From: a virus
Reading direction: 5' to 3' (one strand)
Length of the DNA stretch: 54,848 bases
IMG/VR virus record: IMGVR_UViG_3300048029_000697
Span: 1-54,848 of that record
A model generated the notes under the pieces. That model was not told the DNA's origin. It saw only the letters and a list, made by a program, of their open reading frames with translations, and searched no databases. This document shows, piece after piece, positions 17,958 to 27,820 of this stretch. How positions within the stretch are numbered: position 1 is the first letter of the stretch; each line of letters starts with the position of its first letter. Made by a program: the position numbers and the translations under genes.

Positions 17958-20900
17958 CACTACCTTTTCCTGAATCATATAATCAAAGTTCAAATGCGAA
18001 GTATTCTCATGAAAGAGTAACTCATACCTCTAATTATTCGGGAATATTTCAAGCCGGAGCTTCTTATGAAAAATTTGATTTTGTATATAATACTGGCGAT
18101 GGGTTATTTTATTACGCCACCGAAGATATGTCTTATGGCGGTGGAGCTATTTTATCTGGATCCCATAGGTTTACCTTGGACCCTGACGGCCCTACTGTAA
18201 ACGGAAGAGAATCTCATTATATACTTGATGATCATAGTGAGACAGATGGCTTAGGTAATACTTTAAAAGTCGGTCAAACTATAAATTTAGAAGGATGCAT
18301 TCAAAACGCTTCGGGTTTGTATAATGTTATAGATATTAAGAAAAATTATGTTTCTTCTTTAGATTATGATTCAGATGGAACTATAGCAGGTTCTTTAGGA
18401 GGTTCTTCTATAGATCTATCTGTAGATGGGTGGTATAGTTCTGATTGGTTTGTGGTTGCTAATAAAGAGAATTCTGATATTGCTATAGATGAAACTGAGT
18501 TTTATGTCCCTTCTTCAAGTAGTTCGTGGATCTTTCATTTGTTTTGGGGTTGGATATATATTTACCCTGAAAAGGAAAATGGACAATATACTCAAAGTTT
18601 TTGGTTTTGGAAACCTGCAGATAATATTAGAGGAGACTCTTCTTTGAGGGCTGGACAAGGCGTTTGGATTTATGCTGATAAATTAGCTCTTGGAAATGAT
18701 AAATCTGCTCAAAATGGATTCGTTTATATTGAAGCTTCTCACAATCATTCTATTTCCGCTTCAAGTAATTTGCATAGTACGCAAGATTTAATAGGTGTTT
18801 TGCTGGTGGATAAAAATGGAAATAACCTGAGAGAAGATCAACAAGATTTTATTGACTCTTGGCAAAATCTAACAATTACTTCAGCAGAATATACTTCATT
18901 ACCTACAAACAGTTCTACGCGAAGACGAAGAGGTGTGATATATACATTGGGTAAAAATGATTTTCAACAAGATTCTATGATTGATACTCTTGGGCCGGAT
19001 GGTTGGGTATACATATATAAACCAAGTGATACTAATTTATATAAAGGAGGATTTTATAATTATAATAATGAATCTTATTATGTAATAGATAAAAAACATA
19101 ATTTACAAAAAAACAGTTCTCAAAGCAGAACCCCTAAAGATAATCCGGATCTAGACTCGGAAAATAGAGTTGGAGATGGTAAATTTGATAGAATTCAGAT
19201 CCAGGGAGTAACTGATCAGATAGCTATTAATTCTCTTGAAGAAGCTGGTTCTCATGAAATTATTTTAACCGCAATAAATGAAGACCCTAATGGTAGTGAT
19301 AGTTGGGTTACCAATAGGTTTTTCTTCGATGCGGATTACGGATCTAATGTTCAGTTTCAAGCAAAAAATAGAAGAATGGATTATGGAAATGGTTATTATA
19401 AATTGTTTCCGGTTTCAACTAACTCTTTGAAATTTCAAGCTAATTTAAAATTTGCAAATAGAACTAATAAAGAGGCTAATGCAATTATTCATTTTGTAGA
19501 AAATCATCTTGGTCAATTAGAAAAAGATAAAAATATAAGTTATTTAAAATATTCTCAAGGAATTTCTGGATTTAGGTGGGATGGAAATTCAACGTTTCAT
19601 CCTTATGATTCTTTAAGTAATCAATCTAAAACATTTTATTGCGGAAATTTTAATCATTCATTGAATTTTGAAGATAGTAATAATATAAGTCTTAGCTTAA
19701 CTAATTTAAATACTTCTATTCTAAACAAAGGAGAATCATTGTTCACTAAAAGAGCTCCTAGCTATGATAGTAGTGAAACTTATCAAAAAAATGATATTGC
19801 ATATTCAGAAATAAATAATCAATATTATTATTGGTATAATCAAACAGGTGTCGCCGGCAAGGATCCAGTAATAAAAAATTCTGAATGGACTAGGGCTAGC
19901 GGTGAATATACTGATATTAATAAAGAGTATTGGACTAGAGAATTCTTTTGGCTACCTTCTATAGGTTTAAATGTTAATCAAAAACCTAGGTTGAATACAG
20001 TTTCTTTAAGTTCTAAGTATACTCAGATCTATAACGATGGAATTAATGAAAGTTTACTAAAATTAAATTTAAAATTTAATAATAGAAGCGACGAAGAGGC
20101 TTATGCTATACTTCATTTTTTAGAAAGTCATTTAGGTTATATTCCATTTTTATTTTCTCCCCCAGCTCCATATGAAGCTCCGCAAAATTTTGTGTGCCAA
20201 TCCTGGGATCATACTTATAAATATAAAAATAATCATGATATAACCGCAGTTTTCGAGCAATATCCATTTAACTTTGAAGCGCAAACATTAACCAATTTTT
20301 CAACGCAGCCAATTGTTGGGCCGGGTGAATTACACTTTACCGACCCTTTGATTTTTGCATCTAAATTAGGCGACGATAATATAAACCCAAATAAAGTTTT
20401 AAGGAAAAAAATGTTTTTAGAGAACGTTGGAGGAGAAACCGTAAATATAAGTTCAATATCGCTAGATACAAATTCAAATGATGTTAATTTTTCTATTTTA
20501 GGAAATGTGCCAAATAATCCGGCTATTATAGTTGAAGAAGAATTGTCTAAAGAACATTACACATATCCAATTCCTTCATACGACGCTTCCTTTCCACATA
20601 ACCTACCTTTTGGCCTTAACGGTAAAACAATAAGGTTAGAGGGTTATGATAATGGGATTGAGGGTGGTGAATATTTTACAGAAGTTGATGCAAATGGAGT
20701 TGAATTAAATGAATATTTTCAAAGAAATAATGGAGATATAAAGAGAATTACTTCTGGGCAATCCACCAACTATTCTGAATCTAGTTACTTTATATCTTCT
20801 ATATTTACTTCTATTAGAAAAACAAATAAGTTAAAGCCTGGTCAAAGAGGTTATCTTTATGTAGTTTACCTTCCTTCAAGTTTAGATATAGAAGATTTCC

Positions 20901-21244
20901 TTGTGGATCAAAATAATGATGAAATTTTAGTAAGAACTTTGAAATCAAGCGCAACTTCCATAGCTTCATGGGGGGCGAGTCATTGGCAAAACAATGGAAA
21001 TGGCGAAGGTAGATTTATGCCTACAGTAAATGGATCAAATGATTACGAAGCTTATGTGAAGTACCACGCTGACTTATTTAATTATTATTATCATCAAGTT
21101 CATTCGGCTAGTGATTATGAAACGAATAAGGTTGTTTTATCTAAACAAAATAGATATTTTTCTCAAAATGTTATAATAGAGAGTGATACATTTCTAAGTC
21201 CACAAGAAGGTCAAATTCAAATATATATAGAAGTAAATGAGTAA
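17954..21244 (+). CDS. Large minor tail / tail-tip protein with two gpM-like domains
   Basis: 1096 residues, preceded by the best Shine-Dalgarno site of the window (AAGGAGGT, 6 bases before ATG). Two copies of one domain are visible: about 470-590 (LKFQANLKFANRTNKEANAI, then HFVENHLGQL) and about 680-780 (LKLNLKFNNRSDEEAYAILH, then FLESHLGYIPFLF). This pattern matches lambda gpM-type minor tail proteins. The N-terminal part holds a carbohydrate-binding-like segment and, at about 155-260, a Trp-rich module (DGWYSSDWF, WGWIYIYPE, SFWFWKP, GVWIYADKL). A second carbohydrate-binding-like segment (YDSSETYQKNDIAY, ending NSEWTR) lies between the two M-like copies. The last 300 residues are beta-rich and unrecognised. 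It overlaps the L-like gene by 8 bases. Confidence 0.65.
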   Translation: MTLPFPESYNQSSNAKYSHERVTHTSNYSGIFQAGASYEKFDFVYNTGDGLFYYATEDMSYGGGAILSGSHRFTLDPDGPTVNGRESHYILDDHSETDGLGNTLKVGQTINLEGCIQNASGLYNVIDIKKNYVSSLDYDSDGTIAGSLGGSSIDLSVDGWYSSDWFVVANKENSDIAIDETEFYVPSSSSSWIFHLFWGWIYIYPEKENGQYTQSFWFWKPADNIRGDSSLRAGQGVWIYADKLALGNDKSAQNGFVYIEASHNHSISASSNLHSTQDLIGVLLVDKNGNNLREDQQDFIDSWQNLTITSAEYTSLPTNSSTRRRRGVIYTLGKNDFQQDSMIDTLGPDGWVYIYKPSDTNLYKGGFYNYNNESYYVIDKKHNLQKNSSQSRTPKDNPDLDSENRVGDGKFDRIQIQGVTDQIAINSLEEAGSHEIILTAINEDPNGSDSWVTNRFFFDADYGSNVQFQAKNRRMDYGNGYYKLFPVSTNSLKFQANLKFANRTNKEANAIIHFVENHLGQLEKDKNISYLKYSQGISGFRWDGNSTFHPYDSLSNQSKTFYCGNFNHSLNFEDSNNISLSLTNLNTSILNKGESLFTKRAPSYDSSETYQKNDIAYSEINNQYYYWYNQTGVAGKDPVIKNSEWTRASGEYTDINKEYWTREFFWLPSIGLNVNQKPRLNTVSLSSKYTQIYNDGINESLLKLNLKFNNRSDEEAYAILHFLESHLGYIPFLFSPPAPYEAPQNFVCQSWDHTYKYKNNHDITAVFEQYPFNFEAQTLTNFSTQPIVGPGELHFTDPLIFASKLGDDNINPNKVLRKKMFLENVGGETVNISSISLDTNSNDVNFSILGNVPNNPAIIVEEELSKEHYTYPIPSYDASFPHNLPFGLNGKTIRLEGYDNGIEGGEYFTEVDANGVELNEYFQRNNGDIKRITSGQSTNYSESSYFISSIFTSIRKTNKLKPGQRGYLYVVYLPSSLDIEDFLVDQNNDEILVRTLKSSATSIASWGASHWQNNGNGEGRFMPTVNGSNDYEAYVKYHADLFNYYYHQVHSASDYETNKVVLSKQNRYFSQNVIIESDTFLSPQEGQIQIYIEVNE

Positions 21245-22313
21245 ATCAACATCAAATCTATCAAAGCAAATGCTTTCTATAGCTCCTGATGCTCTTATAG
21301 AGCTATATGAGATAGATTTTAGTATTATGCAAGAAAATGTTGCTTATTTTAATGATATTGCTGATATTAATTTTGGGGACAGTTCCATATATAGATTTTG
21401 CGGTATGATCAATGGCGCTAATCCAATTTATTGGCAAGGTAAAGCGTATCAACCTTTACCTATAGAAACAGATGGTTTTGAAAAAACCGGAGACGGGAAG
21501 CTTCCTAGGCCTCGACTTAAAATCGCTAATCCAGATGGCATTTTCTCTTTGATACTAAAAACTAATAAGGATTTCGCTAATTGTAAAATTTCAAGAAAAA
21601 GAACTTATGCTAGATTTTTGGATGCAGAAAATTATCTCAACAGAAACACGAATGATGCCGGAGATAATCATTTTGGTTCTCCTGATTCTGATGCTCATTT
21701 TCCTGATGATATATTTTTTGTGAATAAAAAAATATTAGATGCTAAAAACTTAATCGAACTTGAATTAGTTTCTGCTTTAGAACTCGAAAACACATTTGTT
21801 CCTGGAAGAACTGTTTTGTCTGCTTATTGTACTTGGAAATATAGGTGTAGTATAGGTTGTGGATACAAAGGGCTTCCTATAGAGGCTTCGGACGAAACTA
21901 GCTTAATAACTGGTTTCGCTAAAAACAAAAATAAAGCAGGAGCAGGGGGAAGCATTGATAGTAATTTGACTTTTAATGATATTCCTGAGTGGAATCGATA
22001 TGGCAAAAATGGTAATTCACAAAATATAAACGGTTATTCCTTGGGAGATATAGTAAAAATTATAGGAAAAGGCTCTAATAATCCTTACAGGACAACTCCT
22101 AATGTTTTTGTATGTGTTCAAGCACACGAAATCGCTAAAGATCATCACCCTTTTGTCGATAACGATTACTGGATAAAAGACGAATGCCGTAAGACTTTAG
22201 ATGCTTGTCAACTAAGGTTTGGCGAAGAATTACAGGAATACAATAAATCAAAAAATAATTCTCTTCCGTTTGGAGGTTTTCCTGGCACAGAAAGATTTCC
22301 AATTGAGGGATGA
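21237..22313 (+). CDS. Lambda gpL-like minor tail protein with inserted carbohydrate-binding-like module
   Basis: 358 residues. The N-terminal domain (about 15-190) includes a YRFCGMINGANPIYWQGKAY segment, and the cysteine region has the arrangement of lambda gpL, which binds an iron-sulfur cluster: C-x5-C-x3-C in AYCTWKYRCSIGCGYKG (about 197-208) and C-x6-C in DECRKTLDACQLRFG (about 316-323). Between the two Cys pairs lies an unusual insert (GYSLGDIVKI, NVFVCVQAHE, VDNDYWIKD) that looks like a carbohydrate-binding module. Overlaps ATGA with the JAMM-domain gene. It would sit at the tail tip between the M-like and J-like proteins. Confidence 0.75.
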   Translation: MSKSTSNLSKQMLSIAPDALIELYEIDFSIMQENVAYFNDIADINFGDSSIYRFCGMINGANPIYWQGKAYQPLPIETDGFEKTGDGKLPRPRLKIANPDGIFSLILKTNKDFANCKISRKRTYARFLDAENYLNRNTNDAGDNHFGSPDSDAHFPDDIFFVNKKILDAKNLIELELVSALELENTFVPGRTVLSAYCTWKYRCSIGCGYKGLPIEASDETSLITGFAKNKNKAGAGGSIDSNLTFNDIPEWNRYGKNGNSQNINGYSLGDIVKIIGKGSNNPYRTTPNVFVCVQAHEIAKDHHPFVDNDYWIKDECRKTLDACQLRFGEELQEYNKSKNNSLPFGGFPGTERFPIEG

Positions 22314-22618
22314 TAATTTCAAAAGAGATTAAGGAAAAAATTAAAGAATACGCTTTACAAAATTTGAATGAAGAAGTATGCGGCTTTATTGAGAATGGGG
22401 AAGTTTATTATTGTAAAAATTTAAGTCAAAAACCGAAATATCATTTTTTTATAAATCCAATATTATTAATTGAAAAAGATGTTTCATGCATTTATCATTC
22501 TCATGTGATAGGAACGTGTAAACCATCAAGAACTGATATCATCTTCCAGAAGCAAATTGATATCCCTTTTTTAATTTATGGAGTTATTGATGATAGTTTT
22601 TATTTTTTAAATAATTAG
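22310..22618 (+). CDS. JAMM/MPN-type metalloprotease domain protein, gpK-like (no NlpC/P60 half)
   Basis: 102 residues, a complete minimal JAMM domain: E21/E22 near the N-terminus, then H63-S-H65, seven residues, S73 and D76 (YHSHVIGTCKPSRTD), the zinc-binding signature E...HxH(x7)SxxD. In lambda-like tails gpK pairs such a domain with a C-terminal NlpC/P60 peptidoglycan hydrolase; here that second half is absent. The role is likely processing or assembly of the tail tip. The start overlaps the L-like stop (ATGA), and its stop codon TAG lies inside the promoter-like element of the next gene. Confidence 0.8.
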   Translation: MIISKEIKEKIKEYALQNLNEEVCGFIENGEVYYCKNLSQKPKYHFFINPILLIEKDVSCIYHSHVIGTCKPSRTDIIFQKQIDIPFLIYGVIDDSFYFLNN

Positions 22619-22626
22619 TGTAATAA
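22614..22626 (+). promoter_or_regulatory. Late-type promoter element before the tip (I-J) gene
   Basis: ATTAGTGTAATAA, overlapping the TAG stop of the JAMM gene, 15 bases before the ATG at 22642. The leader contains AAGGTATAAGG, a possible ribosome-binding site. Confidence 0.4.
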
Positions 22627-22641
22627 GCTTAAGGTATAAGG

Positions 22642-25600
22642 ATGAAGACGGTTTATTTACATGGAGATTTAGGTAAGAAGTTTGTGCATAAATTAGAGGT
22701 TGACGCAAAAACTATCCCTGAGCTTATGTGGGCTCTAGAATGTAATCTGGACGGGTTTTTTGAGCATATGTATAAATTAAAGTCGGAAGGAACTGAGTAT
22801 ATTATGCTCTCAAAGTACGAGCCCAAAAATAAGGAAAGTATATCCCCTGAAGATGTTGTTTTGACTAAAGATTTTGAAATGAAATACAAAAATAAAGAGA
22901 TTCATTTAGTTTGCGCAATTCAAGGAGGATTTGTAGTAAGCGCTATTGTAGGATTAGCAACAGCCGTTGGTACTGCTGCAATTGGAATCGGGTCGGCATT
23001 AATGACTGGTCTTGGCACTTTAGGTACTGCGATGGGTATTGGCGCAGGAGCAGGAGCAGGTTTTACTGCGGCAGGCTTTATAAAAGCTATTGCAGTAAGT
23101 GTTGCAATCAGTTTTGTAATGCAAGCTCTATTCAAGCCCCCTGAGCCACCTAAACCAGGAAAGCAAATTTCAACAAAATCATATTTGCTTTCATCCTCTC
23201 AGAATAAAACGGCTCAAGGTATTCCTGTTCCTTTAGGTTATGGGAGGCTACAAGTTGGGTCTACTACTATAGATGCAAAAAAAAGTACGCATATTCTTAA
23301 ATCGAATAGCAAAAGCGATCTGTCTTTGGAGTCTTATACTAATGTAGAATATATAGATTTATTATCCGAAGGCCCTATTGAAGGGTTCGTAAGTCAAGCT
23401 GGAGGAGCTATAAGTGGGAATGATATTCGCGAAGGAATTTTTCTTAATGGAGTGCCTGTAAAAAATCCATCAACTCTTACTACATCTAAGATTCCCCTTC
23501 TATTTAGAGGAAAAACAGTTACTACAAACTCCCTTAAGGAAGGTAGCTTTAATTTCATTCTTAATGAAGAAGAAGAAATGCCAGAAATATCTTACGGCAA
23601 TGATTATGAGTATAAAATAATGACTGATGAGGTGTCATATGTAATCGAATACGACACTCTTCTTTATGGTGCAAGTCCATATGATAATGGTGAGAAAAAA
23701 TCAGAATACACTTTCGCTCAAGACGCTGTAAATAATGGAGCTAAAAAATTTACTCACGCAATAAGAAATCAATTTATAAATAAATGCATTATCACTATGG
23801 CCGTGCAGCTTTCTCAAAGCGACGATCAAGGTAATACTTTAAGAAATTCTTGCAGATTCTCTGTTTATATATCTAAAAAAGGAAGCCCTGTTAATATATT
23901 AGATCTTTCATCGGGAGTTATAAGTCTAAAATTTTATGACAAGGAGGGAGACATTGTTGAATTAAATTATGCTGAGATGAGAAAACAACAAGAAATTGAA
24001 CGAATAGAAGAATCGAAAAGGGCTGCGGAATTTGCAGAGGAAAAAAATACTTATGTGAAAGTTGCTACTTATATAAATTCTCCGGCTAGATCGTCAAAAA
24101 TTGCTTTAGGAAAAGGCTTCTCTAAATCAAATCGACTCAACACGCCTGAAGGTAAAATTAGAGCCGGCCTTGCTTACGTAAACGGCAGTCAGGTAACTAA
24201 TGAAGAATTGGATATTTATTTAAAATGGAAGAATACTGACGAGGTTGATGGCTTGGTCGATATGAAAAAAGAATCCTCATTAAGTTTTAAAAGAGGGCCG
24301 TTTTCTATGCTTGGGGATCTTTCTAGAGAGGACCTTCTAACTCTTGGTCACATTTTTAATCCATGGATTAAATCATTGCCAGACCAAGGAAATGGCGACT
24401 CTTCTAATGTAGGATTAAGTATCTCGAGAGATAATTTCTTTATAATAGAGGGTATTGCTTCATCTCCTTATAAATTTGATATTGAAATAGAATTTGATCC
24501 AGAAGAAAATTATAATGCGATGCAGGGGTCTACGATTATAACTGTTGTGAAATTAAGCTCAGAATATGACCCTGCGGATAAAACAGGTGGGGGGCAATAT
24601 GATTCTACTGACGATGAAGAAAATAAAAGTCGATTGGATTCTGTAGGAGGAATAGGAAAACAAAGGCTTTTGCAAGTTTCTGATGTACAAGAAAGATCCT
24701 CAATTAAATTAAGCTACCCTCATAGCGCTTTATGTAAAATAAAATTTGATAGTAAAAATTTTAGTCAACTACCTTCTAGGGCGTATCATTTAAAATTAAA
24801 GAAAGTATTAATCCCTTCAAATTACGATCCTATATCTAGGAAATATAAGGGTCCTTGGAATGGATTTTTTAAAGGCCAAACTATTGATGGAGGTTCTGTT
24901 AATAATATTTCTGACGAATTTAGATATTGGACAGACAACCCTGCTTGGATATTTTATGATTTAGTGCAAAATCCTAGATATGGATTGGGAAAATATGGTT
25001 TAGAGGAATATAATATAGATAAATGGCAATTATATAAAGCCGCAAAATATTGTGACGAACTGGTTGAAACTAGACACCCTCCCGAAACATTAACTTTTTC
25101 CCCTCGGTCGTGTGCTACAAATAACAATATATCTAATCAAGAAGGAGACGGAGAAGAGGGAAGTTTTGAAATTAGCTTTCATCAAAACGGTTTTTATAAC
25201 TCTAATGGTACTGATATTGAATACACCTCTTATTCTGAAGGCGAATTTAGGAAAGATTTTGGTGAAGGTGTTGAATTTCAAGGTCTTAAAGTAGCTATTT
25301 TTATGTATCAACATAATTTTTCAGAATCAACCATGCAGCAAAATAATGCCAGGCAGTTAGTAAGAAAGAATTCGTGTGTTCGTAGAGGCGAAATAGTTAT
25401 CGAAGAAAGAGTTTTAAAAGAGTCTAATCCAGCAAAAAAAAGTATTACTGTATTTGGCCCATCGCTAGAAGAAATACCTTCGACTTTTTCAATAAATGGA
25501 AGAAGAAGAACATTAGGCGCCGCCTGCCTACAAAAAAACTATCCTGTTATAGAACCACGGTTTACATGCAGCACATATCTCCACGAAAGAGGCGAGGCTT

Positions 25601-27816
25601 TGACGGTTATGAACAATTTAGCTTCTGTATTCAGAGGAATTATTGGGTATGATTTTGGTAAAATTTTAACTATACAGGACAGCCAAAAAGATCCAATTAT
25701 TTTATTTAATAATTCAAATATAGATCGAGAGAATGGATTTATGTATTCTGGTATGGATAAAAATAAAAAATTTACATCTTGTTTAGTTCGGTTTAATAAT
25801 AAAAATAAAAACTATAAGCCAGATTTAGTATATGAAGAAGATTCTGCAGCTATGAGGGTTTATGGATATCAAGAAAATGAGGTTATGGGTTTAGGAATAA
25901 CCTCTGAAACTCAAGCTAGAAGATTAGCTAGATGGGTTTTGTACTCGTCTCAATTAGAAAATGAAAAAATAAGCTTTACTACCTCTGAAGAAGGTTCTTA
26001 TTTATATCCTGGTGCAATTTTCGAAGTGTCTGATGAAAATAGAGCTGGTAAGAATATGAGTGGCAGGGTTTTGGATATATCTTCGTTTGAAGGTGAGTCT
26101 CCATATATTTTGATAGATAAATCTGCAAAAGACTTTGTTTCCATAAATAAAGTTGAGTTTTCAGTAAATGTAGGACTTCCTTTTCTGACTGATAAAATCA
26201 TAGACGGAAGAGCTTCTTCACATAAATCTTCCGAAGATCAAGATGCTGAAATTGAAAGTTATAATACACCTCAATTTATTAAGTTTCAGGCTAGTATAGG
26301 AGTTAATGAAAATATTAATAAATTTGGACCTCAAGGACAAAAAACAATTTTATCTAATCTAATAGTTAAGATTCCTTTTTCTGTTGATTTAAATAAAAAT
26401 GTTATTAAGGCATACAATCATAATTTAGAAAACGGAGATCGAGTTAGATTCATTTCATCTGGATTATTACCCGCTGGTCTAGATAAACTTAGAGTTGGAT
26501 CTTCTTCTTATTTTGTTGTTAATGCTGGATTACATACATTTCAAGTAGCTTCGACATTAAATGGCGATCATATAAATATCTCAGACCGTGGACGAGACCA
26601 GTTTTCTAATACAGGTGGACTTCATTACTTTGCTGTAGAAAGCTCAACTTTTACGAAAAGATATATTGATCAAGTAGAAATTGGAGCATCATACTCTTTA
26701 CAAGGAATTTTTGGATCAGAAATTACAGAACAAGCGACTCATAACCCAAGCGATTTAGAAAACTATTTTATTTTTACTTCAGAAATTGAAAGTGATTGGT
26801 ATGAATCTTTAATGTTTGGAACTGTTAATATACCAAGTGATAATGGTTTTATATTTTCTACTTCATTAGGATGGATTTATATCGGATCAATGAATTATGC
26901 AAGAAATGATGACAATGAATTTTTTTGGTTTTGGTCTGCGGAATTTGGGTGGGTGTCTACTACTAATAATTTATATAATCAATACTGGTGGTCTAGTAAT
27001 GATCAAAAATGGATATATGTGAAGTTTTTACAAACAGGTTCTAGTTTTTCTCCGTTAATGTTTTTTGTATTTCAAGAGAACCATAACTATTCAAAAAATG
27101 ATATTTATAGCATTCCTGATGGAGGAGATTTTTCAATTTTACACGCTGCTTCTTCTTCCGGTTTTTGGATTACATCTAAAGCAAATATGGGCAGTTCTCA
27201 GATTCAACAATTTTTAGGAGTAACCCCCTCAGAGGTGGAAGCAGAATTAACTTTGCAAGATGTACAGAAAAATCCCGCTTATCATTCAACAGTTATAAGT
27301 GATTGGGAAAAAGTTTCATCGTTAAATAATGATGTTACTAACATGGACGCTTTAAGAATAAAATTTGAATCAGGGCACGGTTTAGATTTTTTTAAAAACA
27401 ATAAAATTACTATAAGAGATTTTGACTCAAGCTCTTCTAGTTTAGATGATAATGTAATTAATAAAACTTGGAATATTATTTTTATTAGCAATGATGAAAT
27501 TGAGTTAATTGATTCTAGTCATGCATATTCAATTTTTAATGCTACAATCAACGAGAAAGGAAGTGTAGAGTATATAGAATCTATTCAAAATAGATTATTT
27601 AGATCTTTTGAGTCTCAATTATTTAGAGTTCTTTCTGTGAAAGAAGTTGAGGATAGAAAATTCGAAGTAAATGGTATGGAGTATAATGACTCAAAATTTG
27701 ATTCTGTGGATAAAAATTTATCAATTAAAATGCCTGCACTACCTATTCCGCCTCAAGCGGATATGTCTTTACCAGAACCTCCGGAAAATTTAGTGTTAAC
27801 TGATTTAACTATTTAA
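22642..27816 (+). CDS. Central tail-tip protein, gpI-gpJ fusion
   Basis: 1724 residues. Residues 1-165 are gpI-like: a ubiquitin-like start (MKTVYLHGDLGKKFVHKLEV) followed by a long Gly/Ala-rich hydrophobic stretch (about 92-170, including GAGAGAGFTAAGFIKAIAVS). From about 180 it is gpJ-like (VPLGYGRLQVGS, YIDLLSEGPIEGFV, the ILFNNSNIDRENGFMYSG region, and ASVFRGIIGYDFG). In lambda, I and J are separate genes, so this is a fusion. The C-terminal third (about 1380-1480) carries a Trp-rich module (SDWYESLMFG, LGWIYIGSMNYARND, EFFWFWSAEFGWV, KWIYVKF). The protein should form the tip plug and contact the outer membrane receptor. Only 4 bases separate it from the fibre gene. Confidence 0.88.
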   Translation: MKTVYLHGDLGKKFVHKLEVDAKTIPELMWALECNLDGFFEHMYKLKSEGTEYIMLSKYEPKNKESISPEDVVLTKDFEMKYKNKEIHLVCAIQGGFVVSAIVGLATAVGTAAIGIGSALMTGLGTLGTAMGIGAGAGAGFTAAGFIKAIAVSVAISFVMQALFKPPEPPKPGKQISTKSYLLSSSQNKTAQGIPVPLGYGRLQVGSTTIDAKKSTHILKSNSKSDLSLESYTNVEYIDLLSEGPIEGFVSQAGGAISGNDIREGIFLNGVPVKNPSTLTTSKIPLLFRGKTVTTNSLKEGSFNFILNEEEEMPEISYGNDYEYKIMTDEVSYVIEYDTLLYGASPYDNGEKKSEYTFAQDAVNNGAKKFTHAIRNQFINKCIITMAVQLSQSDDQGNTLRNSCRFSVYISKKGSPVNILDLSSGVISLKFYDKEGDIVELNYAEMRKQQEIERIEESKRAAEFAEEKNTYVKVATYINSPARSSKIALGKGFSKSNRLNTPEGKIRAGLAYVNGSQVTNEELDIYLKWKNTDEVDGLVDMKKESSLSFKRGPFSMLGDLSREDLLTLGHIFNPWIKSLPDQGNGDSSNVGLSISRDNFFIIEGIASSPYKFDIEIEFDPEENYNAMQGSTIITVVKLSSEYDPADKTGGGQYDSTDDEENKSRLDSVGGIGKQRLLQVSDVQERSSIKLSYPHSALCKIKFDSKNFSQLPSRAYHLKLKKVLIPSNYDPISRKYKGPWNGFFKGQTIDGGSVNNISDEFRYWTDNPAWIFYDLVQNPRYGLGKYGLEEYNIDKWQLYKAAKYCDELVETRHPPETLTFSPRSCATNNNISNQEGDGEEGSFEISFHQNGFYNSNGTDIEYTSYSEGEFRKDFGEGVEFQGLKVAIFMYQHNFSESTMQQNNARQLVRKNSCVRRGEIVIEERVLKESNPAKKSITVFGPSLEEIPSTFSINGRRRTLGAACLQKNYPVIEPRFTCSTYLHERGEALTVMNNLASVFRGIIGYDFGKILTIQDSQKDPIILFNNSNIDRENGFMYSGMDKNKKFTSCLVRFNNKNKNYKPDLVYEEDSAAMRVYGYQENEVMGLGITSETQARRLARWVLYSSQLENEKISFTTSEEGSYLYPGAIFEVSDENRAGKNMSGRVLDISSFEGESPYILIDKSAKDFVSINKVEFSVNVGLPFLTDKIIDGRASSHKSSEDQDAEIESYNTPQFIKFQASIGVNENINKFGPQGQKTILSNLIVKIPFSVDLNKNVIKAYNHNLENGDRVRFISSGLLPAGLDKLRVGSSSYFVVNAGLHTFQVASTLNGDHINISDRGRDQFSNTGGLHYFAVESSTFTKRYIDQVEIGASYSLQGIFGSEITEQATHNPSDLENYFIFTSEIESDWYESLMFGTVNIPSDNGFIFSTSLGWIYIGSMNYARNDDNEFFWFWSAEFGWVSTTNNLYNQYWWSSNDQKWIYVKFLQTGSSFSPLMFFVFQENHNYSKNDIYSIPDGGDFSILHAASSSGFWITSKANMGSSQIQQFLGVTPSEVEAELTLQDVQKNPAYHSTVISDWEKVSSLNNDVTNMDALRIKFESGHGLDFFKNNKITIRDFDSSSSSLDDNVINKTWNIIFISNDEIELIDSSHAYSIFNATINEKGSVEYIESIQNRLFRSFESQLFRVLSVKEVEDRKFEVNGMEYNDSKFDSVDKNLSIKMPALPIPPQADMSLPEPPENLVLTDLTI

Positions 27817-27820
27817 TATA

